From the NCBI GenBank assembly GCA_024516035.1, contig CM044955.1, positions 58,060,746-58,124,745 on the forward strand: DNA of 64,000 nucleotides, in the 5' to 3' direction. The notes beneath the pieces are model-generated. The model ran no database searches and was not told the DNA's origin. It saw only the letters and a list, made by a program, of their open reading frames with translations. Below are positions 10,483 to 21,430 of this stretch, piece by piece; within the stretch, counting starts at the first letter, position 1; each line of letters begins with the position of its first letter. A program made the translations under genes and the position numbers. This DNA comes from Bactericera cockerelli. Lineage: Eukaryota > Arthropoda > Insecta > Hemiptera > Triozidae.

Positions 10483-10562
10483 CGTTCTTCATTGAATTCC
10501 TGCACAAGCAACTTTGCAACTGGAAAAGGCTTTGTTTTTCGAACTCATTCGGTTTCTGTTGT

Positions 10563-10747
10563 TCAGCTGTTGGACCTCCGATCATCGGGATACTCCTCCT
10601 CCTTCTCCTCACAGGACTCCTCAGAGGACTGCATGTAGGCGGGATGGTGTTCACCCCCGGGCGGAGAGTAGCACACCCCGCAGTAGCCCTTGCCGGTGGA
10701 GGAGAGGTAGACTTTGCCGCAGCTCAGACATTCCTCGTGTGTTTCGC
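10563..10747 (-). CDS. C2H2 zinc-finger protein, terminal coding exon (Cys4 finger, acidic tail, stop)
   Basis: Last coding exon, 185 bp, acceptor CATTTCAG, TGA stop at 10565-10563. In frame with exon 4 it reads GETHEEC, then a finger-like unit CLSC..12..CGVC in which the two histidines are replaced by cysteines two residues apart, then a Pro/Gly/His segment and an acidic tail (SSEESCEEKEEE) ending DDRRSNS. The Cys4 unit keeps the usual 12-residue spacing, so it probably still binds zinc, but whether it contacts DNA or protein is unknown. A SINE copy starts about 80 bp past the stop and is probably in the 3' UTR. Confidence 0.88.
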
Positions 10748-12481
10748 CTGAAATGAAAAATCAAAGAGTTACATGAGAATACGAAAGCTCTGTTAGAAAA
10801 ACTTCATGGAGTGATTATTTGAAACAAAGATGAAATCGTGCGACATAAAAACAATATAAACATGCAGTCACCTCCTGTGTAGTCAAATTCTTAAAACTTT
10901 TAGAATAAGACTATAATATTGGTATATGTAGAATATTTTATAATCAATCATAATAATAGATTTGACTGGAAATTAGAAATACCAAACACAAAAATACTTT
11001 TGTAAATGTTTTAGAAAATATTAGGTGTTTTTTAAGAGATGTATAGATATTATTCGAAAATTTCTTGCAAATTCCCGTAATCTTGCTCAAGAGGAATTCT
11101 TGAATGTTCTATCAGGAGCAGTTTCAAAACTCAAGGATATAAAACTCTATGGTTTATAGATTTGTGACATTCAACTCGAAATTATGTTGGTATAACGCGA
11201 CAACTCATCTTAATACCACTCATTTCTCAGTCTCAAATAGAAGGACCCAATAGATCACGTAGGTCCTCCCACTGTACCAAACAAGTATGTACATCATTCC
11301 AACCCAGAACTGTAATTACATGGGCGGGGTTACCAAGGAACCAGAAATATTTGATACAAATAGAATTCTAATGATAGGTTGAATCGTTGAATATGCGGAG
11401 TATCTACCCATATCAACATTACAGGAACACTCGAAATAAAATGACACTTCATAGGCAGATCACGGTAAAAAAATCTATTTGAGTAAGTATAGAAAGTCAT
11501 TGTAAGTGTTAGTTATAAGTTATAACACATTCTCTAAGACCATTTCTGGTAATGGTAAACGACCTTTTATTTCGAGAGACATGTTTGGCAGCACAAGGGG
11601 TGCAATGTGGAAAATTCCGTCATTTATTTGTGTTCGGGTTTTGGTGTACCAGCAAACTCTTAACATTTTCAGGGGTTTGACTAAGAGATTTGTTTCCAGC
11701 AATATCGATTTTCGTAAAACAATTATACCTTGAGTCAAAATCTACCCACAATATTCAAGGATCTCATCCAGCAATACAACACCCTGTTTATTAATTATCA
11801 AAGAAAACAACTACTTAATTATTTTTACCTCGGATACCCTATATTGCTGAGAATGCTCGGGTATTTTAACCTTTTCTTAACCATCAATCAAAAAATTTGG
11901 GAACTAGAAATGGAATTTAAAATTCTGAACCAAAATCACTACCAATTTGAATTCAAATTAATCCTTAATCAACCAGTAGCTCTCGGATGATTTTTCATAG
12001 CTTCTGGTTTTTTCGTTCATAACTTTATATTTATTTATATTCTGCTCCAGAATACCGACATGATTCCGAGTACCTATGAGAATTACATAGTGCTCAAGCT
12101 GATAACATGTACCTAGGTACTGCGGATAATTTACTTCCATATACATACATATTAATCATATTATTTAGAATGTACTATACGTTTCCGAAGCCACAATATA
12201 GTTATTTAATTATCCTGTAGAGTGATTTTAGATGATTTTATACGATCTATATTTACAAAAAATGTATATTCGGCTACGTGTCTGGGATACAGGACTACGT
12301 CTCAGATAAGAGCTGTATTTTCTGTTTTCATATCGAACGATTTATAAAATTGCTTAGAGCTTCTGAGCTTGTTCGTAATATGTGCTGTCAGTGTAATAGC
12401 CGTGCTAGTGGCTGTACTCAGCTCCTGAATTACCTGAGATTCTGTTCCATATAGTTAACATTTCATACAGGGTGTAAGAGC

Positions 12482-12600
12482 CACTTTCGTGATATCACAA
12501 CTACTTAAACTCGCTTTACTAAATCTACGCTGAACCCGGGACTTGATCCACCGACCTACAGGTTCCAAGTCAACCGCTTTATCGATCAAACTACTGAGGA
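12482..12600 (-). mobile_element. SINE-A (tRNA-Thr-like), copy
   Basis: Minus-strand head CCTCAGTAGTTTGATCGATA and tail GTAGTTGTGATATCACGAAA. The anticodon-arm region and box B are diverged. Confidence 0.8.
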
Positions 12601-12794
12601 CGGTTTATAATTTGACTCAATGGAGCAAATAGGAGATGATGTATCGGGTCATTTCCTGTCGCAAATGTTCAGCGACAATTTTGGAGCAAACGTTTTCAAG
12701 ATGATGGTGTTATTTAAAGTGTTATTTTTTATTATTTTTTGATGACCTTGAAGAGCTATCTTTAAGAGCAAATTAACTCTTTAAATTTGCCTTT

Positions 12795-13819
12795 CTCAGC
12801 ATGATGTACAGTATCTCCTTTTTTGTGATGACCTGAAGCTCTTCCGCTCAATCCGCTCAGATAATGATCATGTTATTCTTCAAAACGCACTAAATTCTTT
12901 GAAGGAATGGTTTGATATCAACTTCCTTGATATCAACCCAACAAAGTGCAATGTCATAACCTTTTCTCGCTCTTTGACTCCATCTCTTTACACCTACACT
13001 ATTGACAATTGCTTCATACCCAGAGTAACTTGTATTAGAGATCTTGGTGTTCTTCTGGATAGTAAGCTATCATTTATTCCACAAGTTGATGCCATTTGTT
13101 CTAAGTCTTCTAAAATGTTGGGTTTTATTACTCGGTCGACGAAAGATTTCTCTGACTGCCTTTCTTTCAAAATATTATACTGCTCTTTGGTACGAAGTGT
13201 ACTAGAATTCTCTTCATGCATCTGGAACCCTGCTTATCTCTTTCATTCAGGAAGAATCGAACGTATCCAGCATAAAGCATTGAAAACCTTGGGATTCAAA
13301 ATGAGAAACTCTAATTTATCCTACACTGAGCTCGAAAAAACTTTCAACCTACTTCCTCTATCGGTTAGGAGAGAGATGTATGATTCTATAACTTTTTTTA
13401 ATATTCTCCATTCTAAGACTGACACTTCTGATCTTCTCTCCTCCATAAATATAAATATACCAACATATTCTACACGCGATCCTCTTCCATTCAAACCACC
13501 TTTTGTACGCACCAACTACTTACAAAACTCTCCATTGATAAGACTTCAACGGACAGCTAATACACTCAGGGAGCACCTAGACTTTTTCTGTATTACTGTC
13601 CATCAAATCAAAGAATTTTACAACAACAAGTTAATCTAAGTTGGTTTTTTTTTTTTTAAGACAGATAAATGTGTTTTTATATTATATAGATAAGTAGATA
13701 GTCTTATGTTAGATAGGTAGTTTTATATTTTTATAGTTAGGGTAATTAATTGTAAATTAGTTAGTACAGGGTAAATATGCCCGTATATTGTTCAAATAAA
13801 TAAATAAAATAAAAAATAA
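12795..13819 (+). pseudogene. 5'-truncated Jockey-like LINE (reverse transcriptase C-terminal part and 3' tail)
   Basis: The open frame begins upstream of any ATG and reads through LLFCDDLKLF, a variant of the reverse-transcriptase catalytic FADD motif, then KCNVITFSR, IRDLGVLLDSKL, SKMLGFITRSTKDF, LVRSVLEFSSCIWNP and RIERIQHKALKTLGF, all typical of Jockey-clade non-LTR elements. Stop TAA at 13637-13639. A T-rich 3' region ends in AATAAATAAATAAA-type repeats near 13800. The endonuclease and most of the RT are absent, so it is a dead 5' truncation, antisense to the zinc-finger gene within intron 4. The second catalytic residue context (CDD for ADD) is unusual. Confidence 0.85.
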
Positions 13820-13883
13820 AACATGTTCTTTACAGAGTGATGAGTCTTTAAAATAAACATGTTCTTTACAGAGTGATGAGTCG
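13815..13883. repeat. 36-bp tandem duplication at the LINE 3' end
   Basis: AACATGTTCTTTACAGAGTG followed by ATGAGTC occurs twice in direct succession, separated by TTTAAAATA. It lies just behind the LINE A-rich tail and may be an insertion-associated duplication. Confidence 0.85.
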
Positions 13884-15721
13884 AACAAATGAATAACAAG
13901 TCAAAAAGCATTGAGCTCACTGACTGTACAGTTGAACACTTGTACTGCTAGAGCATTGTGTGGGCTTTGGCTAAAGGAACGGTGGAGAGGAATGGCATAG
14001 TCTGCTCGTCGCTCATTGGTCGATTCAATTGCTAGAACTACCTTAGAGAGAGACAGAGAATGGAGTGATCTATGCACTATGAAGAAAGTAGACTTGTGGT
14101 TGTGTGGCTTTACCTATAACTGTTGTGATGAATTTCGAGCATTCGTGAGACTCCGAGTCAAAATTGTGACTGCAGATGCAGAACTTTGAAGTTGTTCTGA
14201 ACTAATCAAGATTTAGACCTGATGTTAACTTTGTGAGAATAAGATGTACGAGTAATGTGTGCAATTTATTGTTTTTTAATTGGTTTAGGTATTTTGGGCA
14301 GGTAACTATAGGGCCTTGCAATTGAATCCAACTGAAGCGTAGTGCTCTTAAATTTCATCGCGACAAATTAATATAGACATAATAGAAATTGAGCTTCATA
14401 AATTAATAGACTTCAAATACACAAGAACTATGGTCAATTGGTCATAATACCAAAAACAAAATCATTTTTATCAAAAATTTATGCTTCTATATTTGAAACT
14501 TTTCAATTGCAGAACCAAAGTAGCAAATTTTTTTAATTAAACAATGCAACATACAGAATGATCACTTTTGACACAACATAACATCAATCAAGATTAACAA
14601 TTTTTTCAAAAATATAAAATCAAAAATTAAACTGTGTCATGTTATAACGAAAATCAACAAAGTGTATTATAACATCAATAAAGACATAACAAACAACGGA
14701 AATAAATAGAGTCATATTGTCGCCCAAAATTACAATAGAAGTAACACCGCATTTGATGCACTGACTTTTATTACAGAGAATAATGCTATGATAGTAGGTA
14801 TAATGAAGAATCTAGTTCAATCATCTCCAACTGTTAATGTTTTGAATTGGGATCTTATGAGCCACACTAGACCAATATTGCCATAATATGAAAATAATAG
14901 CTATCTTTTCACATCAGACAACGTAACATTAACAAGATCTTCAAGATAGGAAGGAGGGCACTTTTCAAAATAATTATAGCATTTAGAGCAATTTAATCAA
15001 ATTGAAGAAAGGCAATATAATATGATTGTGAATATAGGTAACGTGCTCCAATGCTCATTCACAATGTTAAATTTCATTTCATTTGTACCTTTTAAAATAA
15101 AACATGATTCACATTTGTTTTGAAAAAAAAACAATGTTAGACAGTATTTAGATGTAATTGAAAGAATACGGTTTACCTGGCAACTCATCAATGAAATGAT
15201 CCCATTCTAAAACCAGATGAAATTCCACACAGTCAAGAATTTCAAACAACAACAAAAAATAATTTGAAAATAATTCCTACTCTGTGACTATGGGAGACAT
15301 GCGTCTGCCTCCAAAGCTATGGGTACCACAGAGAAGGACCTGGAGCTACAGAACAATCTAATTGATAATGTACTCGGCACTATGTACTTATCTCTAATAC
15401 CTTTCCACATTACTCTAATAAAAAGGATGGGTAATGTGGGGGCTATGTCATTCAAAATACCTGGAGGTTGGGCATGGCCTAGGCGCCTCTGCCATGAACC
15501 CTTTTATTAAGGATGACGGCTTTTGTTTCACAATATGTTTTCTTTTTAGATTCCATCGTAATTATGTTTGTAACGATATGACTCTCTGAGAACATTATGT
15601 GCACATTTGTGTCGACCTGGACGAATTTTCAGTCAATTAGATTAGGTTTTACGTTATGAATTTTATTGTTCATCAGGGGGTTTTACTCTCCACTTCCTAG
15701 GAATCGCACCAGGTCCTCATA

Positions 15722-15785
15722 CCAGAAAGCTTTCTTACTCTCATAATCCCCAAATCTCCCTTTTAACTGCTCTCTGAGTGGGTTA
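15722..15785. mobile_element. Half copy of the CCAGAAAGC MITE
   Basis: CCAGAAAGC and CTCATAATCCCCAAATCTCC match the left arm of the MITEs at 27695 and 29639. A diverged opposite arm may lie near 16045-16085. Confidence 0.65.
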
Positions 15786-16312
15786 TATAGAGGGTGAAAT
15801 CACCGTCCTGAATAAACTATAATAATTATAATTTTATTTATTAGTAATATTAGTTTACAATTTTATTGTCCTAAATAACTATTACAGTACTTTAAAATCA
15901 AAATAAAATCAATGGACATGTCAGTAATCGTCCGATCTGGGCGTTCCTTGTATAATCCTTCCACCACGGAATTATTAGTAACAAGAACTGAATGGACAAA
16001 TTTATACACAGCCAAATTTCTAACAAAATTGGACGGGTTGAAAATGATTTTGGGCATTTTGAGAGTGAGATACTTTTTGAAATGAGGCCCAGCTACCACA
16101 TTAACCCACCCAGCCTGGCATGTACCACCCACAAGTGTGATGGTATGAATATTATTGAATTTTGTTTCCGGGACTTCTTCGACATCTTTCAATTTAAATG
16201 GTCTGGAACCATCACTTCCCCCCAGCTGAAGCCAAGCTGGTTACAACACAAAACACAACAACAATACCAAAAAAAGAAGAACAAAAAAAAGGAAATCTCG
16301 TTCGAATCTTAC

Positions 16313-16396
16313 CTTCATGGGTTTTCATGTGAGCTCTGAGATTACAGGCGAGTGCAAACTTCTTGTTGCATAGATCACAGGCGTGGGGTTTGTCTC
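16313..16396 (-). CDS. C2H2 zinc-finger protein, exon 4 (finger 6)
   Basis: 84-bp exon encoding a single finger, CDLC..12..HMKTH, after the linker GDKPHAC. Acceptor CTTTTTCAG and donor GAAG|GTAAGA match consensus. Entry and exit are both phase 1 (2 + 81 + 1 bases), so the exon is exactly 28 codons and could be skipped in frame, removing finger 6 while keeping the C-terminal tail. The donor side is followed within the intron by A/C-rich simple sequence. Function is inferred as part of the finger array of the same transcription factor. Confidence 0.92.
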
Positions 16397-17612
16397 CTGA
16401 AAAAGTAAAATAATTTCATAAATTACGATTCAACCGATTAAATTTAAGAACTGTTTTTACTAGTGAAAATTGTATTCACATTTTTGTCTTTCTTGGCATC
16501 AAAAATTTATAGTGTTCTAACCAAACTTAACATCACACCACACACAGGACATGGAAGGAGCCCAGAACATAGCTTCTGGAACTTCCAGGATTGTAAATAC
16601 CCCAATCTTTCCACCACCCTCATAAACAAAGATAGTATTATTCAACAATTTTGATCAAACTTTATTTACAATTTTTATATACAGGTACAGTGAGGGGTAT
16701 AATCAATTAAAGGTAAACAAAGTCGGATCAAGGGTGGTGATAATGCCTTTGGCATTCTTTCTAAGTAAGCGATTAGATCTTCAATTTTTTTGTTCCAAAT
16801 TCATCAAATCATCATGTATATCGCTATACTGAAATGGGTGATGCTGTAATGAAATTTGCTGAAGAAAGGTCATTGAATGAAACCATACATACACGAACAT
16901 CTTTACTACACACGGATACCTAATACCTATACTAGCAAACAATACAACCGTGTTGGGTGCAAACTCTTCGAATGAATGGAGAACTTCTTTTTTCCGTTTA
17001 TGCAAATTAAAATAATTCTCTCAAAAGAGAGATGCAAATAGAAGAGGAGGAAGGTTTCTTCTTGTTGACTTCAAGACCAGTAGCAAAGTCTTTGTGCAGA
17101 AGTTGCAGCGAGGCAGCGTCAGGAGCGTCAAAGAGAAGTCAAAGAACCATTGCGGCTGTTCAAACCCTTACTTATCATTTGAATTTCTCATTCATTTAAG
17201 TAGATTGCACGTCTTTTGTCTACATTCATGCAATAAAACAACTTGAACGAGTAGTTCTGCGAACTGAAGACCTCGATCAAATTCCTTAATGGTGTTAACC
17301 AATGCACATCGAGCTTCTGTAGCGTGGAAAACAAAACCTTTCTTTCAATATCTCATTCTATGGGTTTCAATAATATCTACATCAGATTGGCCAATGTGGC
17401 ACAAAAACTATTCAGCAAATTTGGGACCCTCCTAATGAACACTTTTTTTTATTTATCTGCTCAATATTGTCTATTATATTATATAGACCGTACTTGAACA
17501 AACTGAATGTTGTACGAATTTTCAGCTAGAGTTATCACAGTCAGAAACAACGAGATAACAGAAAAAATCAGGACCTTACAGTAAGTGTGACATCAATGAG
17601 TAATTGTCTGGA

Positions 17613-18228
17613 ACCCGAAAGTGCTAACTATTGCTATATACATGAGGCAAAATTTAGCGGAACGGGTAGTATTTTCTATATACGTGTGATTTCTTGTTGG
17701 ACAAAAGATTTTCATATTTTTCTAATGAGAAATCACACAAAAATTGGTCGAGATAGCAAAAACATGAAGGCACATTTTCATAATTGAATGAAGTGCTTGT
17801 CATTGTCGACCTTTCCCATACAGGGTGTACAAAAAACAGTTTCTCAATGATTTTCAAAATCATTATTTTGGATTAAGAGTAATATTGTCTTGCTTTATGT
17901 ATTGATCCTCATTCTTTCTTGGCTCAAAAATGTTGAGCCTTGATGGAACGTCACATATTCTCTGAATCCAAAATAATGAATTTTAAAAAAAATCATTGAA
18001 AAACAGTTTTTTCTACACCCTGTATGGGAAAGACGACAGTGACAAGTACTTTATTCAATTTGAAAATTGGCTTCATGTCTTTGCTATCTCTGTACCAATT
18101 TTGTGTGATTTCGCAATCAGAAAAAATATGAAAAATGCTTTGTCCAACAAGAAATACACACGTTATACGAGAAAAAATACCGTTCCGCTAATTTTGTGCC
18201 TCATGTATTATCGGCTCTGATGTTTCGA
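17613..18228. repeat. Large foldback (inverted repeat) element, ~300-bp arms
   Basis: 17613-17905 and 17930-18228 are imperfect reverse complements. Recognisable mirrored blocks: ACATGAGGCA..AGCGGAACGG, TTCTTGTTGGACAAA, CACACAAAATTGGT, and CCCATACAGGGTGTAC near the centre. Short frames on both arms encode mirror-related peptides but no protein family. Either a foldback transposon or two head-to-head insertions. Confidence 0.85.
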
Positions 18229-19034
18229 ATTTCAGTCAAGTGAGCAACCCGTGTGACATTGAAATTTACTAAGAAAAGAAAAGTGTTGTGTTTTTTGTGA
18301 AGTACCCAGTACATACATTTACTGAGTCAGTCAGTATAAACAGAAAAGTGAGAAGTTGATGTACATGAAGAGCAGCTATACCATACGTATACACTGTTAG
18401 TGGTCATAACTTTTCACTGCAGACGGTTTGGACAGCGCTTGATTATTGATTGATCGCACACACCATATTGGGTCGGACCAAATATGAGCACACCAGTACA
18501 CCCACGTGGTATACAAGAGCTTTGACTTCTTGTAATAGGTACTTTATCTTTATTTTTCGAGTTCTCTATCATAAATCAAGTGTGTTTTCCACTTCAATTA
18601 GGTGGTTGTAATTTGCCATCTCAGTGTTTCTGGCATTCAGAATGTTCGAACAGCTTACAGCTATGTTGTGAGATAACTATTTTCGTCAGAAGAATGAAAG
18701 AAATGAGTCAGAGTGACCTCATTGCTTCTTATTCATGCATTTAGTATCCATGATTATTTTAATAATTATTATCTTGTCATCATTCTTAATTAGTTTACTA
18801 CATTGATCTTCTCTTTGTTCCTTTATAAGTACTGTTGTACTTTTCAGGAACGTTTCTTTTTCTATATATATTTTGTTACATTTCTTCTACAACTATTTCT
18901 TCTGTTTCTATTATTTTCTCATTTTTATGATGTCTTTTCGTTTGTTTTTTTTTTTTTATATTTCATTATCTTCCACTAAATATTCTTCCAAAAAAATAAT
19001 TATATGTATTATTCAGTAAATAAGTAAGTAAGGT

Positions 19035-19150
19035 ATCATATTTGTGTTAACCACTCGTGATATCACAACTACTCAAACTATAGCTTCACTAAATCTACGC
19101 AGAAACCGGGACTTGAACCACCGTATTCAAAGGGTCATCTCCGCTGGCTA
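19035..19150 (-). mobile_element. SINE-A copy (partial head)
   Basis: TTTGTGTTAACCACTCGTGA and CTACGCAGAAACCGGGACTT match the family tail and box B region in reverse. Confidence 0.75.
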
Positions 19151-19170
19151 ATATTCATAATAATAATCAT

Positions 19171-19640
19171 CATCATCATATAGGGTGGCGTCATCGTGAA
19201 TGATAGTAGCCAGAGAGTGGAGGAATGACTCAGCACTTCTACCACTGTCTTTACAAGGAGGCTCATAATTGACAAGGGTCCTCAGAACCAAACCAAGGCT
19301 AGTCTACGCCCTGTTTATAGTCCCCCAGCCAGACTGTTGGTCTACTCCCTGTTTATAGTCCCCCAGCCTTTCTAGCCAGGTCCGCGCCGGTATGGCTGCA
19401 AGTCCTGATCGTATTTTCAAAATTTTAAACATCCAAATTCTAGTCAATCTATTTGAAATGAAATGATCTGTACCTGAATCTCCAACAAATGTCAGTGGGT
19501 GAGCCATAGTATCAGACAAGAAAATTCAGTTGAATTTTTATATTGTAAAAAGGCAATTTGTTTGCGAAATCAATAAATAATATAGTCCCCCAGCCAGACT
19601 GCTGGTCTACTCCCTGTTTACAGTCCCCCAGCTAGACATA
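19171..19640 (-). repeat. Element with ~41-bp internal tandem units (two pieces)
   Basis: 19171-19380 is the reverse complement of the element at 50642, including AGGGTGGCGTCATCGTGAA and units GTCTACTCCCTGTTTATAGT + CCCCCAGCC. A second piece with about 1.5 units is at 19583-19640; 19380-19583 separates them. Confidence 0.8.
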
Positions 19641-20098
19641 ATAATCATATTCATATAAATGTTTATTGAAGGGTAATTAAAAGCGGAAAGTTCGGATCCG
19701 CATTGCTGGGCTCGGATCCACAAAGCACCGCACAGGCTCCGCGCTGGTATTGTCTCCCGGGGCCCCGAGGTCCTGTGGAATATCAGTCAATAACCGGCCC
19801 AGAATACCGCGCTCCAGTGTGCATTGTGTCCTTAGATATTATTTTATTGTATTTACAATAGCAGTTCTATACTGTCGGCATCTCTGCTTGGCGGGCTATT
19901 ATTATGGCTATTATCATTTAATTATTTATTAGTGAAGACATACATGATTCTATACATATTTGTACATGAATGCATAATTGAGTATCATTTAAAAAGGAAT
20001 AAGTATAAAAATTTGGAAATAATGAAATTGAGAAAACTGTCAAGATCTTAAATGCCAAGTGATTCGCCTATAAGTTCTAACTTCTAACTCCTAAACTA

Positions 20099-20255
20099 GA
20101 CAGCGTCAATCGCGCGTTGAATGCTCCGGTACTGGTAAGATCACCGAAGTTAAGCAACGCGCAACGTCCAGCGAGGTGAAGACTTCGGCCCAACCCAGGC
20201 TGGGTTGGGCTATGCAGTTGAAAGCGACGTTAAACCCAAAATAAAATAAATAACT
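20099..20255 (+). mobile_element. 5S rRNA-derived SINE, internally deleted
   Basis: CAGCGTCAATCGCGCGTTGA, then GATCACCGAAGTTAAGCAAC, then a shortened body CCCAACCCAGGCTGGG and GTTGAAAGCGACGTTAAACC. Most of the middle is missing. Confidence 0.8.
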
Positions 20256-20680
20256 CCAAAGCTCATCAGGGAATTGATTTCATGACCAAACAGCATGGGC
20301 GAAGTTCTGAATGGCTGCAGGTGGGGAATGACAATGTGTGTGATGAGTTGGTACTTTTCAACAATGCGGACGTGAAATTTAACAATTTAATCTCGTCTTT
20401 AAAGGAGACACCGATCACTTTCTTTATAGATGATCTTGTCATCTCTTTCAGGGCTTTAATTATGACAGTTGTTCTCGCTATAGCTTTAATTCTATTTAGG
20501 TTAATTGCTAACGAAATGTGAATGTTCGTAGATTCGTCTATTCAGAGAGTGTCTTTGCGTCCAATCAGAGCTTACAAAGGACTCTCAATGGAGTGATTGT
20601 ATTATAAATTCAATATTATTATTCGAGGATTGATATTGGAGATTGGACATACTAGAAACAATAATGGGCACAATTAAAAC

Positions 20681-20817
20681 CAACCTCAGTAGTTTGATCG
20701 ATGAGGTGGCGGACTTGTAACCTGGAGGTTCAAGTCTAAAGTTAGGCAAAAAATTAGTAGATCAAGTTTGAGTAATTGTGATATCGCGATTGTGATTAAC
20801 ACAAATTTATAACGATT
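20681..20817 (+). mobile_element. SINE-A copy
   Basis: CCTCAGTAGTTTGATCGATG, GGACTTGTAACCTGGAGG (TGT anticodon-like), GGTTCAAGTC, then the AGTTTGAGTAATTGTGATAT tail. Confidence 0.8.
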
Positions 20818-21339
20818 AACTAATATCAAAGTCATCTACAACTACATCAATTTTCAACATTCGACAAAAGCAGAAAATATAGGTTTAGTTCAGCCTTTAT
20901 AAAATCTGTACAGGTAAATGTAAATTAAAATGCAGTAAGTTCTGGTATGAGAAAAACAAACATGTTCCAGTAGGAACATTATACATGTATTTATTTTAAT
21001 TAGACCCTAAACTTGAAAGAAACAAAAAGGACACCGATTGAAATACAGAAAAAACACAACTCTGTCAGGCCTCGACAAGGAGTTATTCAAAATACAAGAA
21101 GCTTGCCCCTTCACTTCTCAGCAAACTGGGTGCATATAAATCAACCTGCGGTGCAATTTTAATAGCTACTAGCATGAATGGGCTTGGATCTATTAAACGT
21201 ATCATAATATCTTCGTGACAATAACGCTAGTACTACCTAGTCTAACCTGTACGTATGTTCACACTTTTGCCTAGGAGTAAAATTAGTTGTGTCGAGTTGG
21301 TAGTCAATCAGCCATTCAAAGTCAGTTTTTCTTAAATGT

Positions 21340-21430
21340 TGCATCAGGTCGGAGGTTTTACCCTCCACTCTCTGGAAATCTCAACAACGTACATTTACCT
21401 AATTTAGCCTCGGTTGGGTCAGAAATTTAA
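21340..21430 (-). mobile_element. SINE-B/5S-SINE tail fragment
   Basis: GGTTTTACCCTCCACTC, then ACCTAATTTAGCCTCGGTTG, corresponds to the shared tail of the two SINE families. Confidence 0.5.

Larger units (their letters stand above)
10748..16312 (-). other. Intron 4 of the zinc-finger gene (~5.6 kb)
   Basis: GTAAGA donor at 16312, acceptor at 10748. It contains an antisense truncated LINE, a SINE-A copy, a half MITE and a SINE-B fragment. The stretches 10.8-12.4 and 13.9-15.6 kb are AT-rich with nothing else recognised. Confidence 0.85.

Noticed and set aside
12899..13639. Host gene encoded by the 246-codon ORF
   Set aside because: The motifs are those of a Jockey-like reverse transcriptase, upstream frame continues into FCDD, and the 3' end is an A-rich LINE tail.
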